From Syntrophales bacterium (GTDB lineage Bacteria > Desulfobacterota > Syntrophia > Syntrophales > UBA2210), in assembly GCA_023230565.1 (NCBI GenBank), contig JALNXD010000010.1, positions 25,219-89,218 on the forward strand: 64,000 nucleotides of DNA, in the 5' to 3' direction. The notes under the pieces were generated by a model. That model was not told the origin of the DNA, did not search any database, and saw only the letters and a list, made by a program, of their open reading frames with translations. The position numbers were made by a program, and so were the translations under genes. Shown here one piece after another: positions 51,285 to 59,713 of this stretch (the first letter of the stretch is position 1; every line of letters begins with the position of its first letter).

Positions 51285-52679
51285 TTACATCCTGAAATTT
51301 TCCTTCTGAAGGTCATATTTTTTCATGAGTTTATGTACCTGGCGGGTGGAAATTCCTGCATCATCCGCCGTCTTCTGAATGTTACCCCTAAATTCCGTAA
51401 GGAGTGTCATAAGATACTCTTTTACTGCGGTATCCTTGACCTCGGCCAGTGAACCGGCGCCTCGAGGCATGTGACAACCATTACGATATCCGAAGGACAA
51501 TTCTTTTGGGATGCTTGAAACAGTAATAACTTCGGATTTTTCTATTATAAAAGCCCTTTCGATAATATTCTTCAACTCCCGGATATTACCCGGCCATGGA
51601 TAGTGCCGGAAAATTTCCATAACTCGCGGATCGATATTATTGATCGTCTTCGTATTGGCCCGGTTCAGTTCCTTAAGAAAACTGTCGGTCAGCAGCGGGA
51701 TATCTTCGATTCGCTCCCGCAGTGGAGGAACTTCGATGGGAAATACGCTAAGGCGATAAAACAGGTCATTCCGAAACCCCCCCTCTCTGATCATCTGTTC
51801 CAGATCTGTATTTGCTGCCGCAATGACGCGTATATCAACGGGGATGTCCGCTTCGCTTCCGACGCGCTGTAAAGTTTCTTCCTGAAGAACCTGAAGCAGC
51901 TTAATTTGTGCAGACGGGGTAAGAGTGCCCACTTCATCAAGGAATATGGTGCCCTTGTCGGCGATCTCGAACTTACCCAGCTTACGGCGGTCCGCTCCGG
52001 TAAATGCGCCCTTTTCGTGGCCGAACAACTCGCTTTCAAGCAGTGTATCCTGAATCGCTCCGCAGTGTACTTGTATGAATTGTCTTTCGGACCGGTTACT
52101 AAATTGATGGATGATCCGTGCAAGAACGCTTTTTCCTGTGCCCGTTTCGCCGGTCAGAAAAACCGTTGTCTTTAAAGGGGCGACCGCCATGAGTTTGTCT
52201 ATCGCACCGCGCATCATCGGGCTTTCGGTATGAATAATATCGGCGCTCTTCTGTACATATCTGCCCCGCAGGTAATGGAGCTCCGATTTCATCAGCAATG
52301 TGCGGTACACGTTCTCTGTGATATGGTTCAATTCGTCCTTGTTGACGGGACGGGTGATATAATTGCTCGCTCCTCCCTTTACGGCCATCACGGCCTTTCG
52401 AATGTGCTCTGGGGAAGTGAGGACGATAATCTGTGCTGTAGGAAATATTCTCCAAAAATTCATAAGCGCAGACTTGAAAAGCGGGTCTATTTCGTTTTCT
52501 TGCTGCAGATGTTCCAAAAATTCGATATCAATGAACAGGTACTCGCATCGTTTCCTCCCGAACATTTCAAGACACTGTACCGCGCTTTCCGCCCTTTCGA
52601 TACGGTATTCCGCCTGGAACGATTCCCTCACTGCCTGAACAGATTGCTTATCGGTTGTTGCAACAAGAATGATCTTCAT
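51285..52679 (-). CDS. Sigma-54-dependent transcriptional activator with degenerate receiver
   Basis: A 464-residue NtrC-like protein. The first ~135 residues have a receiver fold with an Asp in 'FIDIEF', but the usual acidic pair after strand 1 reads 'VATTDKQ' and the conserved Lys is Arg in 'ITRPV', so phosphorylation chemistry is impaired. The AAA+ domain is complete: Walker A 'GETGTGKS', the sigma-54 contact loop 'GAFTGAD', Walker B 'GTIFLDEVG'. The C-terminus is a Fis-type HTH ('GNIQKTADDAGISTRQVHKLM'). It activates unknown sigma-54 promoters. No cognate kinase is adjacent. Confidence 0.92.
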   Translation of the reverse strand: MKIILVATTDKQSVQAVRESFQAEYRIERAESAVQCLEMFGRKRCEYLFIDIEFLEHLQQENEIDPLFKSALMNFWRIFPTAQIIVLTSPEHIRKAVMAVKGGASNYITRPVNKDELNHITENVYRTLLMKSELHYLRGRYVQKSADIIHTESPMMRGAIDKLMAVAPLKTTVFLTGETGTGKSVLARIIHQFSNRSERQFIQVHCGAIQDTLLESELFGHEKGAFTGADRRKLGKFEIADKGTIFLDEVGTLTPSAQIKLLQVLQEETLQRVGSEADIPVDIRVIAAANTDLEQMIREGGFRNDLFYRLSVFPIEVPPLRERIEDIPLLTDSFLKELNRANTKTINNIDPRVMEIFRHYPWPGNIRELKNIIERAFIIEKSEVITVSSIPKELSFGYRNGCHMPRGAGSLAEVKDTAVKEYLMTLLTEFRGNIQKTADDAGISTRQVHKLMKKYDLQKENFRM

Positions 52680-52945
52680 AAAATACTTCTTCGCTCCTCT
52701 TTCGCCTGCAAGGACGTTGAAGAGCTTTTAATCTTACATGGCTATAAATACAAGAGAAAATTACAGCAGCCCTGGCAATTTATCACTTTTTTGGGAGTAT
52801 CTTTCACAATGAGAATTTTAAAAATGTTTCGGTGGAATCGAAGTTGGAAATCATCAGCTGAATAAAAACACATGTCATTAATCATTACTCATTTTTCTTT
52901 GTAAGGTATGCTTCTCGCAACTAATCATTAATTTATTTTTAATAT

Positions 52946-54862
52946 TCAGAGCATCGCTGTGTATTGATCTCCGGCAGGACTTCGTGTGACAACCGGAATA
53001 TCCGGCAGATTTTTTTTCAAGCTTTTTATTGTAGTGCGATTTGATCGAGATGTTTGTCCCACCAGTGTCATCAATTTTTGCATGAACACCTTCATCTCGA
53101 TGGCGTGCATGCTCATTTCCCCGGATGCGCAGGCGAATTTTTTCGCTTCGGCCGAGACGTACCGTACTGCCTGTTCCATATCGCACCCAGCGTTGTTGAG
53201 CTGCTCAATACCTGCAGATTGTTCGTTTGATGCTGCCGATATTTTTTGTACAAAGTCCATTACGTCGGCAGAGCTTCGTTCCAGCTCGCCAAACGCCCGG
53301 TCTGTTTCAGTGACAAGATTTGTGCCCTCGTTTACTTTACTGATTGTCCCTTCGATGAGAGCCCCGGTATTACGGGCCGCTTCTGCGGCACGTGCCGCCA
53401 GATTTCTCACTTCGTCCGCCACTACCGCAAAACCTGCCCCCGCTTCACCCGCCCGGGCCGCTTCAACGGCTGCGTTTAAAGCCAATAAATTCGTTTGAAA
53501 TGAAATATCATCAATAGTCTTGACTATCTTGGATGTTTCCGTGCCGGCGGCGGAAATTTCCCGCATTGAATCGGCCAGCAGTTTCATGGCGCCGCCGGCG
53601 CGGCTCATGATCCGTTGCGTTTCCCGTGTCAGTGCAGTGGTTCGATGTGCGCTTTCGGCGGTCAGTTGAATTTTGACAGTCATTTGCTCGAGGGCCGATG
53701 CTGTTTTTTGTAAAGAAGAAGCGTGTGTCTCGGAGTTTTCGGCAAGCTCACGGCTGGAGGAAGCGATGCTGGCAGACGCGGATTCAACCTGTTCTGAGGT
53801 TCGGTTAAGACCGGATATCACATCAACCAAAAGATGTGTGACATTCCGGCTGATCAAAAACCCGATAACGAGAGCCAGGCAAAAGCCGAATGCGATTCCA
53901 CCCAATGCAACCCATTTAGCACGATCGGCCTTGACGAGTGCTTCAGTCGCATCCTTTTCCACGATTTCCGTATTTGCCACTACGAGAGAATTGATGAGAG
54001 CGACGGCCTGATGTTGAATATCTCTTCCGATGATCATCACCTGATGGTTCATCCGGTCATACAGCTCCTCCGCAAATTCGGCCTGCTCGATCATCTTTTC
54101 GAAGCCTCTAAAAACCTCTTGTGCAGCCGGTATCATTTCATTTTCGTATCTGAATGACGCGGCATCGATATCTCCTTTGCGGATACTTTCCTTTATATTG
54201 CGAATGGCCGTATAGAAGCGCTTATGAGGTTCACTAATTTTTTGCAGCACTCCATTTATAATCGGATTTTGAGTTTGATAACCGGCCATCCAGGTCGTCA
54301 TGGGGGTATCGGCCGGAGTGTCATTCCCCTCAAATTCAATTTCAGTCTGTATCATATTACCGACCCTGCCGACCAGGTCGTATTGATGACTCCTCAGACT
54401 CTCAAGGACTTCGCAAAGCCGCATGGGATTGATGATGTCAGTGTCTACCAGTTGCCGGGATATCTCGAGAAAACGCTCGCTGTTTTCCTCCCAAAGCGTC
54501 AAGGCCTCCAAAAACTGTCTCCATAATTCATTTTCCCTGGGAGTTTTCGGCAATATTTCATATCGTTCCCATGCGTGACGATATTTTTTTCTTTCTCTTT
54601 CAATGGCGGCATACTGGTCTTGAATCCCTGCAAACCCGAGATCCGGATTCAGCAGGCTATAATGTGCAGCCATTATGGATGCAACGGATCCCTTTATGGT
54701 AAGCAAGCTTTGCACACCTGGAAGGCGTTTGTGTACCATGTGTTCGAGGGATTCCGAAGTTCCGGTGATCCCTAACCATCCATCCATTCCCACTAAAACG
54801 ACAATAATGGCTATTATAGTAAATCCAGCCAGTAATTTCCCTGTTATTCCCTTGAATTTCAT
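52946..54862 (-). CDS. Methyl-accepting chemotaxis protein
   Basis: A 638-residue chemoreceptor. TM1 is at ~8-28 ('LLAGFTIIAIIVVLVGMDG'), a ~280-residue periplasmic helical domain follows, TM2 is near 310-335 ('WVALGGIAFGFCLALVIGFLI'), and the cytoplasmic signalling tip reads 'IDDISFQTNLLALNAAVEAARAGEAGAGFAVVADEVRNLA'. No clear HAMP or CheR-tether pentapeptide is seen. It lies 72 bp downstream of a PhnD-type binding protein on the same strand, which suggests that the soluble binding protein presents its ligand to the receptor. No che genes are adjacent. Confidence 0.92.
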   Translation of the reverse strand: MKFKGITGKLLAGFTIIAIIVVLVGMDGWLGITGTSESLEHMVHKRLPGVQSLLTIKGSVASIMAAHYSLLNPDLGFAGIQDQYAAIERERKKYRHAWERYEILPKTPRENELWRQFLEALTLWEENSERFLEISRQLVDTDIINPMRLCEVLESLRSHQYDLVGRVGNMIQTEIEFEGNDTPADTPMTTWMAGYQTQNPIINGVLQKISEPHKRFYTAIRNIKESIRKGDIDAASFRYENEMIPAAQEVFRGFEKMIEQAEFAEELYDRMNHQVMIIGRDIQHQAVALINSLVVANTEIVEKDATEALVKADRAKWVALGGIAFGFCLALVIGFLISRNVTHLLVDVISGLNRTSEQVESASASIASSSRELAENSETHASSLQKTASALEQMTVKIQLTAESAHRTTALTRETQRIMSRAGGAMKLLADSMREISAAGTETSKIVKTIDDISFQTNLLALNAAVEAARAGEAGAGFAVVADEVRNLAARAAEAARNTGALIEGTISKVNEGTNLVTETDRAFGELERSSADVMDFVQKISAASNEQSAGIEQLNNAGCDMEQAVRYVSAEAKKFACASGEMSMHAIEMKVFMQKLMTLVGQTSRSNRTTIKSLKKNLPDIPVVTRSPAGDQYTAML

Positions 54863-54934
54863 GAATCTTTCCCGTGGGATGGCCGGCTTGGAGAATCGCC
54901 GCCCGGCTATTTTCTCTCGAATTATTTAGAAGGC

Positions 54935-55831
54935 CTATTCAGCGGGGCCCAGTTTATGGTCCACTTCCTTCATTATTTTCCGAAGATTGTCATAGTTGCT
55001 GTCTTTTGTCTCCACAAAGCCTGTGACGCCTTTTACAATCGAATTGAGGACAGCAGGATCTTTCAGTTTGAGTACCGAAGACCGGATCTTGCCCACCAGA
55101 CCGGCATTCATATCCCTGTGGGCAATCAGCAAAAAGTCATAGACGGGCTGGGACTTGGCAATTATCTTGATCTTGTCCAGATTTTTTTTGGCTATATCCT
55201 CCTTTATCCCGCCCGCATCGAAACTTCCCATGGATACGTCTCTTGCTACTTTGTCATGTTTACCAAGGAAATCATAGGCAGAAAGGGTATCGAAAATACC
55301 CTCGTCCATCAACATTTTGCAGGGCATATAACAGGAGAGTGTGGATTGTCTGGAGCCGAATGCAAAACGTTTCCCCTTGAGATCTGTCAGTGAATTGATG
55401 CCGCCATTGTTTCTGGCTGCGACAATTACGGCGTGATAAAAAGGCTGACCTTTGGTTTCAAGTCCGGCTATAACAATAAAGTTACCCGGGCCTTCTCCTT
55501 CCTGGGTGGCAATGACATACGGGCTGGGTCCGATGAACCCGAAATCGAAGTATCCTGACTTGAATTTTTCAATTGTGTCCAGATAGTCCTTACCGGTTTC
55601 AAAACCGATTTGAGTCCCGGTTTCCTTTTCCAAATACTGAATCAACGGGGTGAGTGATTTGCGCACCTGGGAGACCTTGCCTACAGCAATGGCGCCGAAA
55701 ACAAGCCGATCCTTTTCAGCTGCGCAAGGTACGACCTGAAAAAACATTGTAACCGCGATGGCGATTACCCAAAGCGGCCATTTATTCATTCGCTCATAAT
55801 TTTTGTCTGTTACACACTCAAAAGATCGCAT
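54935..55831 (-). CDS. PhnD-like phosphate/phosphonate-type periplasmic binding protein
   Basis: A 298-residue exported protein. ATG 55831 follows GGAAGGAGAAATA. An atypical longer N-terminus precedes the hydrophobic core ('WPLWVIAIAVTMFFQVVPCAA'). 'KDRLVFGAIAVGKVSQVRKSLTPLIQYLEKETG' and 'FKSGYFDFGFIGPSPYVIA' fit the PhnD/PF12974 type II binding fold, with 'GKRFAFGSRQSTLSCYMP' at the anion site. There is no PhnCE transporter beside it; the neighbour is a chemoreceptor. The ligand is likely an oxyanion or phosphonate, but PhnD-like proteins linked to sensors can bind other things. Confidence 0.88.
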   Translation of the reverse strand: MRSFECVTDKNYERMNKWPLWVIAIAVTMFFQVVPCAAEKDRLVFGAIAVGKVSQVRKSLTPLIQYLEKETGTQIGFETGKDYLDTIEKFKSGYFDFGFIGPSPYVIATQEGEGPGNFIVIAGLETKGQPFYHAVIVAARNNGGINSLTDLKGKRFAFGSRQSTLSCYMPCKMLMDEGIFDTLSAYDFLGKHDKVARDVSMGSFDAGGIKEDIAKKNLDKIKIIAKSQPVYDFLLIAHRDMNAGLVGKIRSSVLKLKDPAVLNSIVKGVTGFVETKDSNYDNLRKIMKEVDHKLGPAE

Positions 55832-56079
55832 TATTTCTCCTTCCCTTCGCAGTTCAAGATTTCTCATGACGGGTATCCTGTGCTTTTCCCTTGTGTATAT
55901 CGGTAGCCGTGAAGGAAAACTTGAATAAAAGGGGGAAAGACTTTCATGAATCTTTGCGCGAAAACAGGTTGGTCATTTGATTCTATTTATTTCTGCAGGA
56001 AGTGACGAAATAAAGAAAAAATAATAATTCGTCTGTCACATTTGTTTGATTTTTCTCATTGAAGGGTTATTTGAACTTA

Positions 56080-56271
56080 TTATTTCGTAACTTTTTCTAT
56101 GCAAGCACCAGTTGCAAGAATATCGATCATTTCTTTAAAGTAAAATTGTCGATCATGATGTATGGAATCTACGTGTGCCGGCTTGAAATGTTTCTGATCT
56201 GTGGCGCACCCCGTAAAAACAAACAACAGAGGTATAATTGCCGTTAACACTCCAACTTTGAGTTTTTTCAT
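56080..56271 (-). CDS. Small lipoprotein
   Basis: A 63-residue protein. ATG 56271 follows GAGG eight bases upstream. 'KLKVGVLTAIIPLLFVFTGCATDQK' is a lipoprotein signal with lipobox FTGC (Cys near residue 21), leaving a ~43-residue mature lipoprotein with 'HFKPAHVDSIHHDRQFYFKEMID'. I recognise no family. It stands alone between the PhnD-like gene and the defence island. Confidence 0.65.
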   Translation of the reverse strand: MKKLKVGVLTAIIPLLFVFTGCATDQKHFKPAHVDSIHHDRQFYFKEMIDILATGACIEKVTK

Positions 56272-56308
56272 AATGTACCTCTGAAACAGCAGTTTATTTG
56301 GTAGTGGA

Positions 56309-56334
56309 GGAGGGCGGATTTCGCCCTCCTTTTT
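56309..56334 (+). terminator. Plus-strand intrinsic terminator with no gene upstream
   Basis: GGAGGGCG-GATTT-CGCCCTCC followed by TTTTT is a textbook Rho-independent terminator on the plus strand. No plus-strand gene ends nearby, so it would end either an antisense transcript across the lipoprotein gene or a small RNA. Confidence 0.6.
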
Positions 56335-56742
56335 CCCCCGGCAGTGCCGGTTGCAAAAATTAAGAAACAAAAACATCTTTGAGGAGGTACTTTGATTGGA
56401 GCAATTAGTATGCCTAGCCGTAATTAACCGAAAATAGGTGGATATTATTTGGAAGCCATAAAGAGATTGTACAGAAAATTAACAATTTTTTTGCCTGATG
56501 TTAAGTAAGCTGTACATGTTGCTACAAACTGGAAATGAACCTTAAATGAAGCTCATACAATAAATCGAATGAGAAAGATTATTTTTATGCGAGCCGCTAG
56601 CCTTCTTTGTTCAGAAAAACTGAGACTCTTTTGCTGCTCCGAAGAAAACCATAACGGTTGATATCGAATTTTTAAGGATATTATTACTCATTAGCAGTGA
56701 TATCTTTGCATTCATAATCAATGTGACTTTATTGAAATCATG
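56335..56742. other. Intergenic boundary before the defence island
   Basis: About 400 bp of AT-rich sequence with no gene, repeat or RNA that I can support. It separates the chromosomal core genes from the CBASS and restriction genes. Confidence 0.4.
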
Positions 56743-57447
56743 TCATTTTCCTTTTTCAATTGTAAACATATCTTTTTGCACATCTTTCCACAAAATTTGT
56801 TGTCTGACATGCTTAATGAGTTCGGCATGACATTCACGTAATCGCCGACCAGAGCCGCAGGGACATTTCTCATGGCCCTTGGGATCATTTTTACGCGCAA
56901 GCAATTCCATAAAATCTTTTATATTCCAATCAACTTCTCCATGCAATAATTCTGTATAGTACTCAAAAATACCTTTTGCGTAATGTGATCGTTGTCCCCA
57001 CGGAGGCGGTTGTCCATGCGTGTCATAATAGGCCTGCCACACAAGAAAGGGGGCAACAATCTCATCCAGAAAAAATACAATACGAGGCTTGGCCCTCCAT
57101 TTTTGACTTATTTCTGCGTTAACTCCTAAACATGCACTCCCATCAGTCATTATGTGCCGATCGATATTGCCAATGGGCAACTTTTCATCATTACAGTACA
57201 TCCTGGGGAAATCCCTTGGATAATTGTCAGGTAGCAAAATCGCAATTCGATAGTCGATATAGCGTTGTGAATCAGGTATTGAAAGACGATAAATCCCATT
57301 GACCAGGGCAGCTTCTTCTCGAAGGACGAGAGCCTCATTTATTCGGATACCCATCGGAGCAATGTCGATTTTAAGAAAAGGATATTTTTCTCCAAGAGAT
57401 TGCCTTTCCTCGGCAAGAAATCTCTTATTCGATTGATACCACTTCAT
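56743..57447 (-). CDS. CBASS accessory E2-like (bacterial UBC-fold) protein with SEC-C zinc finger
   Basis: A 234-residue protein. ATG 57447 is 5 nt past the CD-NTase stop; longer in-frame starts lack ATG. Residues ~45-130 match the prokaryotic E2 fold: 'YRIAILLPDNYPRDFPRMYC', 'HIMTDGSACLGVNAEI' with the probable catalytic Cys, then the helical 'VAPFLVWQAYY'. The C-terminus is a SEC-C zinc motif, CPCGSGRRLRECH. In type II-short CBASS an E2 without an E1 conditions the CD-NTase. No E1 or JAB protease is present here, consistent with the short type. The SEC-C finger is a less usual addition. Confidence 0.82.
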   Translation of the reverse strand: MKWYQSNKRFLAEERQSLGEKYPFLKIDIAPMGIRINEALVLREEAALVNGIYRLSIPDSQRYIDYRIAILLPDNYPRDFPRMYCNDEKLPIGNIDRHIMTDGSACLGVNAEISQKWRAKPRIVFFLDEIVAPFLVWQAYYDTHGQPPPWGQRSHYAKGIFEYYTELLHGEVDWNIKDFMELLARKNDPKGHEKCPCGSGRRLRECHAELIKHVRQQILWKDVQKDMFTIEKGK

Positions 57448-57452
57448 TTGCA

Positions 57453-58445
57453 CTACTTGCCCGTCCAAGGCTTTGAAGGATTTCTGGCTGCATACACAGT
57501 TGCAAGAGATGCGGCATCCTTTTTCCTCTGCTGTTGTTCATCGGATTCTTCCTCGTCTTTAACAAGAGGGAATCTATCACCGAGCTGCTCCCGCCAGATT
57601 TCTGATGCTTCTCCACTGCTTTCATGATTGATTGCTTCCGACGCATCGGAGGCAAAATCCGATATTGCATCCTGAAATCGCCGTTTCTGTGTCTCGCTAA
57701 GACGAGATGTCAACTCTTCCATACTATCGACAGGGTTTAAAACAGAAAAAACGGGATTGACATACACGGATATGGCGGCAACCGTATCGGCCAGAGCTTT
57801 ATCTTCCCTCGCATGAGGCCGAAAGTTCAAAGTTGCCAAAACAGTCAAAATCAGGCCATTCGGCATCTTGCCGCGCTTCTGAGACTGATAATCAGCCCAG
57901 GCCTTCAGGTACCGCACTATTCGTCGAAGTTGTTCGCCCTGCTTTTGGATGCGGTTGTTGAACCACTCCGTCAATGCCTTGGAATCGCTGGAATGCCAGC
58001 CCTTGTCTCCTTTTTCGGCGAGCATAAATGTGCCGTTCAGTTTTGCATACGCCGGCAAATCCACATGATATTGACCGGCATAGCGCACACGGACACAGGT
58101 GCGTTTGTCAATGGACTTCTCATTTGTTTGATTTTCAGTGGACTCCATCAGCCAGCGATGGACCGTTTCGGGAGAAGGCCAATTGCTATCGCTCGTCTCA
58201 TCCAGGTGTTGCAAATAGACGCCGTCATCAATATCGAATTCGCCGTCGAGCGGATTGATGGTCGTAATCATTGCGAACGACCCCTGCCCATGAAATTTTG
58301 GTGCATTAACTTCCAGCTTGTCGCGGAAGTACTTCCGTGTGCGTTCCCGAATTGCATCTCTTGACGTTCTTAGAGAAGTTTTTTTGCCGGAAGATAATGC
58401 GACTTTGTCATGATACGTTCCCATTTCATTGTGAAGATCAGCCAT
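57453..58445 (-). CDS. CBASS CD-NTase, DncV-like (clade A type)
   Basis: A 330-residue nucleotidyltransferase. G55-S56 lie in 'HGQGSFAMITTI', D71 and D73 in 'EFDIDDGVYL', and D129 in 'YHVDLPAYA', the catalytic triad of the cGAS/DncV family. 'GWHSSDSKALTEWFNNRIQKQGEQLRRIVRYLKAWADYQ' runs alongside the DncV sequence. On phage sensing it would make a cyclic dinucleotide (DncV makes 3',3'-cGAMP; the product here is not known). The C-terminus ends 'KPWTGK', a candidate tail for conjugation by the E2. It follows the effector stop by three bases. Confidence 0.92.
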   Translation of the reverse strand: MADLHNEMGTYHDKVALSSGKKTSLRTSRDAIRERTRKYFRDKLEVNAPKFHGQGSFAMITTINPLDGEFDIDDGVYLQHLDETSDSNWPSPETVHRWLMESTENQTNEKSIDKRTCVRVRYAGQYHVDLPAYAKLNGTFMLAEKGDKGWHSSDSKALTEWFNNRIQKQGEQLRRIVRYLKAWADYQSQKRGKMPNGLILTVLATLNFRPHAREDKALADTVAAISVYVNPVFSVLNPVDSMEELTSRLSETQKRRFQDAISDFASDASEAINHESSGEASEIWREQLGDRFPLVKDEEESDEQQQRKKDAASLATVYAARNPSKPWTGK

Positions 58446-58448
58446 AGG

Positions 58449-58961
58449 TTATTGTTCTCCTTTAATTTGATGAATTTTTGTAGGGGATATTTGTTCCGGC
58501 GCTTTTGCCGGACATGTCCAGGTAAGAATAAACAGGACAATTGCGATAATAAAAAGCAATATGCCGAGCGTGCAGAAATGATCGCTCCACCGGATTTTCG
58601 TCTTATTGTATTCTTCGGGTAGGAGAGTCGAGTCTTTCAGATAGACACCGTGAGTATGCATATTCAACGCATTCTCGCTCCGAATTAAGGCTTCGCGGTT
58701 TTTTTGGAATCCTTTTCGAAGACCCATTATGAAAACAAGCGCACCAGTGAAAAGTGCAGCAATGAGGAGTGTCAGTGCAACACGCTGTGCGAACAAAAGA
58801 TCATTCCGGCAAATGAGAAGCCATGCAAGGCCGATAGCCATTCCGGAAATCCACAGCGTAAATTGTGTGCTCCGCTCCCGAATTTTATGTGATGCGTTGT
58901 ATCGCTCCTGTAGTTCGACGAGCAAGACCTGTGCTTTCTGGTCATCATTCAGTGAAATCAT
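58449..58961 (-). CDS. CBASS membrane effector, SLATT-like, three TM segments
   Basis: A 170-residue protein. ATG 58961 has AGGTG nine bases upstream. Three hydrophobic segments at about 34-51 ('FTLWISGMAIGLAWLLI'), 61-80 ('VALTLLIAALFTGALVFIMG') and 135-155 ('LGILLFIIAIVLFILTW') flank a soluble middle part. The layout and charged N-terminal helix suit the SLATT group of predicted pore-forming CBASS effectors. As first gene of the operon it would be the killer module opened by the CD-NTase product. I did not see a known nucleotide-binding domain such as SAVED or STING. Confidence 0.75.
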   Translation of the reverse strand: MISLNDDQKAQVLLVELQERYNASHKIRERSTQFTLWISGMAIGLAWLLICRNDLLFAQRVALTLLIAALFTGALVFIMGLRKGFQKNREALIRSENALNMHTHGVYLKDSTLLPEEYNKTKIRWSDHFCTLGILLFIIAIVLFILTWTCPAKAPEQISPTKIHQIKGEQ

Positions 58962-58971
58962 CGAATAGCAC

Positions 58972-59004
58972 CTACTTATAACCTTTCCGTTCTTTTCGTG
59001 CCAT
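58972..59004 (-). CDS. Possible 10-aa leader ORF before the CBASS effector
   Basis: On the minus strand a very good ribosome-binding site (AGGAGG) precedes an ATG at 59004 that opens MARKERKGYK then stops, ten bases before the effector ATG. The frame differs from the effector. Initiation here could set effector translation by reinitiation. Confidence 0.35.
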   Translation of the reverse strand: MARKERKGYK

Positions 59005-59115
59005 GCCAGACCTCCTGTATTTATTAGCAATATATTAGATACCGTAGCATAAAATACAGCCCCGAGTCAAATCATTTTTATTGCAGTAAGCTTTATACCG
59101 TGATACAAAGCATTT

Positions 59116-59709
59116 ATGGTGCGGCTTCAGGATATAGCAGAAGTGCAAAGCGGATATTTGAGTCGGGGTAAAATAGAGCCTGCGGCAGACGGACCGTTTT
59201 ATCTTCTACAGGCAAAAGATGTTGATGCAGACCGGCTTACCTACCGGACGGATGAAATCGTCAGGATACATCCGGAACTGTCTCGAAAGGATTGGATGCT
59301 TAAAAGAGATGACATTGTTTTTATGGCGCGGGGCGCCCGAAATTTTTCGCTTCTGATGCAAGATATTCCCGACCCCTCTCTGGCGGCTGCATGTTTCTTT
59401 ATTATTCGCACATCCCAACAGATATGTCTTCCCCAGTACCTGTGGTGGTATCTCAATCAGAAACCTGTCGAGGATTACTTGCTCCGTGAAAGCGGTAGGG
59501 GCGTTCACATGCCGGTCGTTCGGCGCGCCGCACTGGAAAACATGGAGATACCTGTGCCGCCTTTAGAAATGCAACATAAAATTGTTGCACTGGATTCGCT
59601 GATGCGCAAAGAACAGAAATTGCTTGACGATATGGCCGAAAAGCGAAAAGAACTAGCAACCATCGCATGTATGAACGCAGCATTAAAAGGTGATAAATCA
59701 AGAGGATAA
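59116..59709 (+). CDS. hsdS: Half-length type I restriction specificity subunit
   Basis: A 197-residue protein with one target-recognition domain and one coiled coil. 'VRLQDIAEVQSGYLSRGK' starts the TRD, 'DIVFMARGARNFSLL' and 'ACFFIIRTSQQICLPQYLWWYLNQ' follow, and 'IPVPPLEMQHKIVALDSLMRKEQKLLDDMAEKRKEL' forms the conserved helix. Full HsdS has two such units; this half would dimerise or be an accessory to the complete HsdS at 62288. Four bases separate it from hsdM. Confidence 0.85.
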   Translation: MVRLQDIAEVQSGYLSRGKIEPAADGPFYLLQAKDVDADRLTYRTDEIVRIHPELSRKDWMLKRDDIVFMARGARNFSLLMQDIPDPSLAAACFFIIRTSQQICLPQYLWWYLNQKPVEDYLLRESGRGVHMPVVRRAALENMEIPVPPLEMQHKIVALDSLMRKEQKLLDDMAEKRKELATIACMNAALKGDKSRG

Positions 59710-59713
59710 TTCG

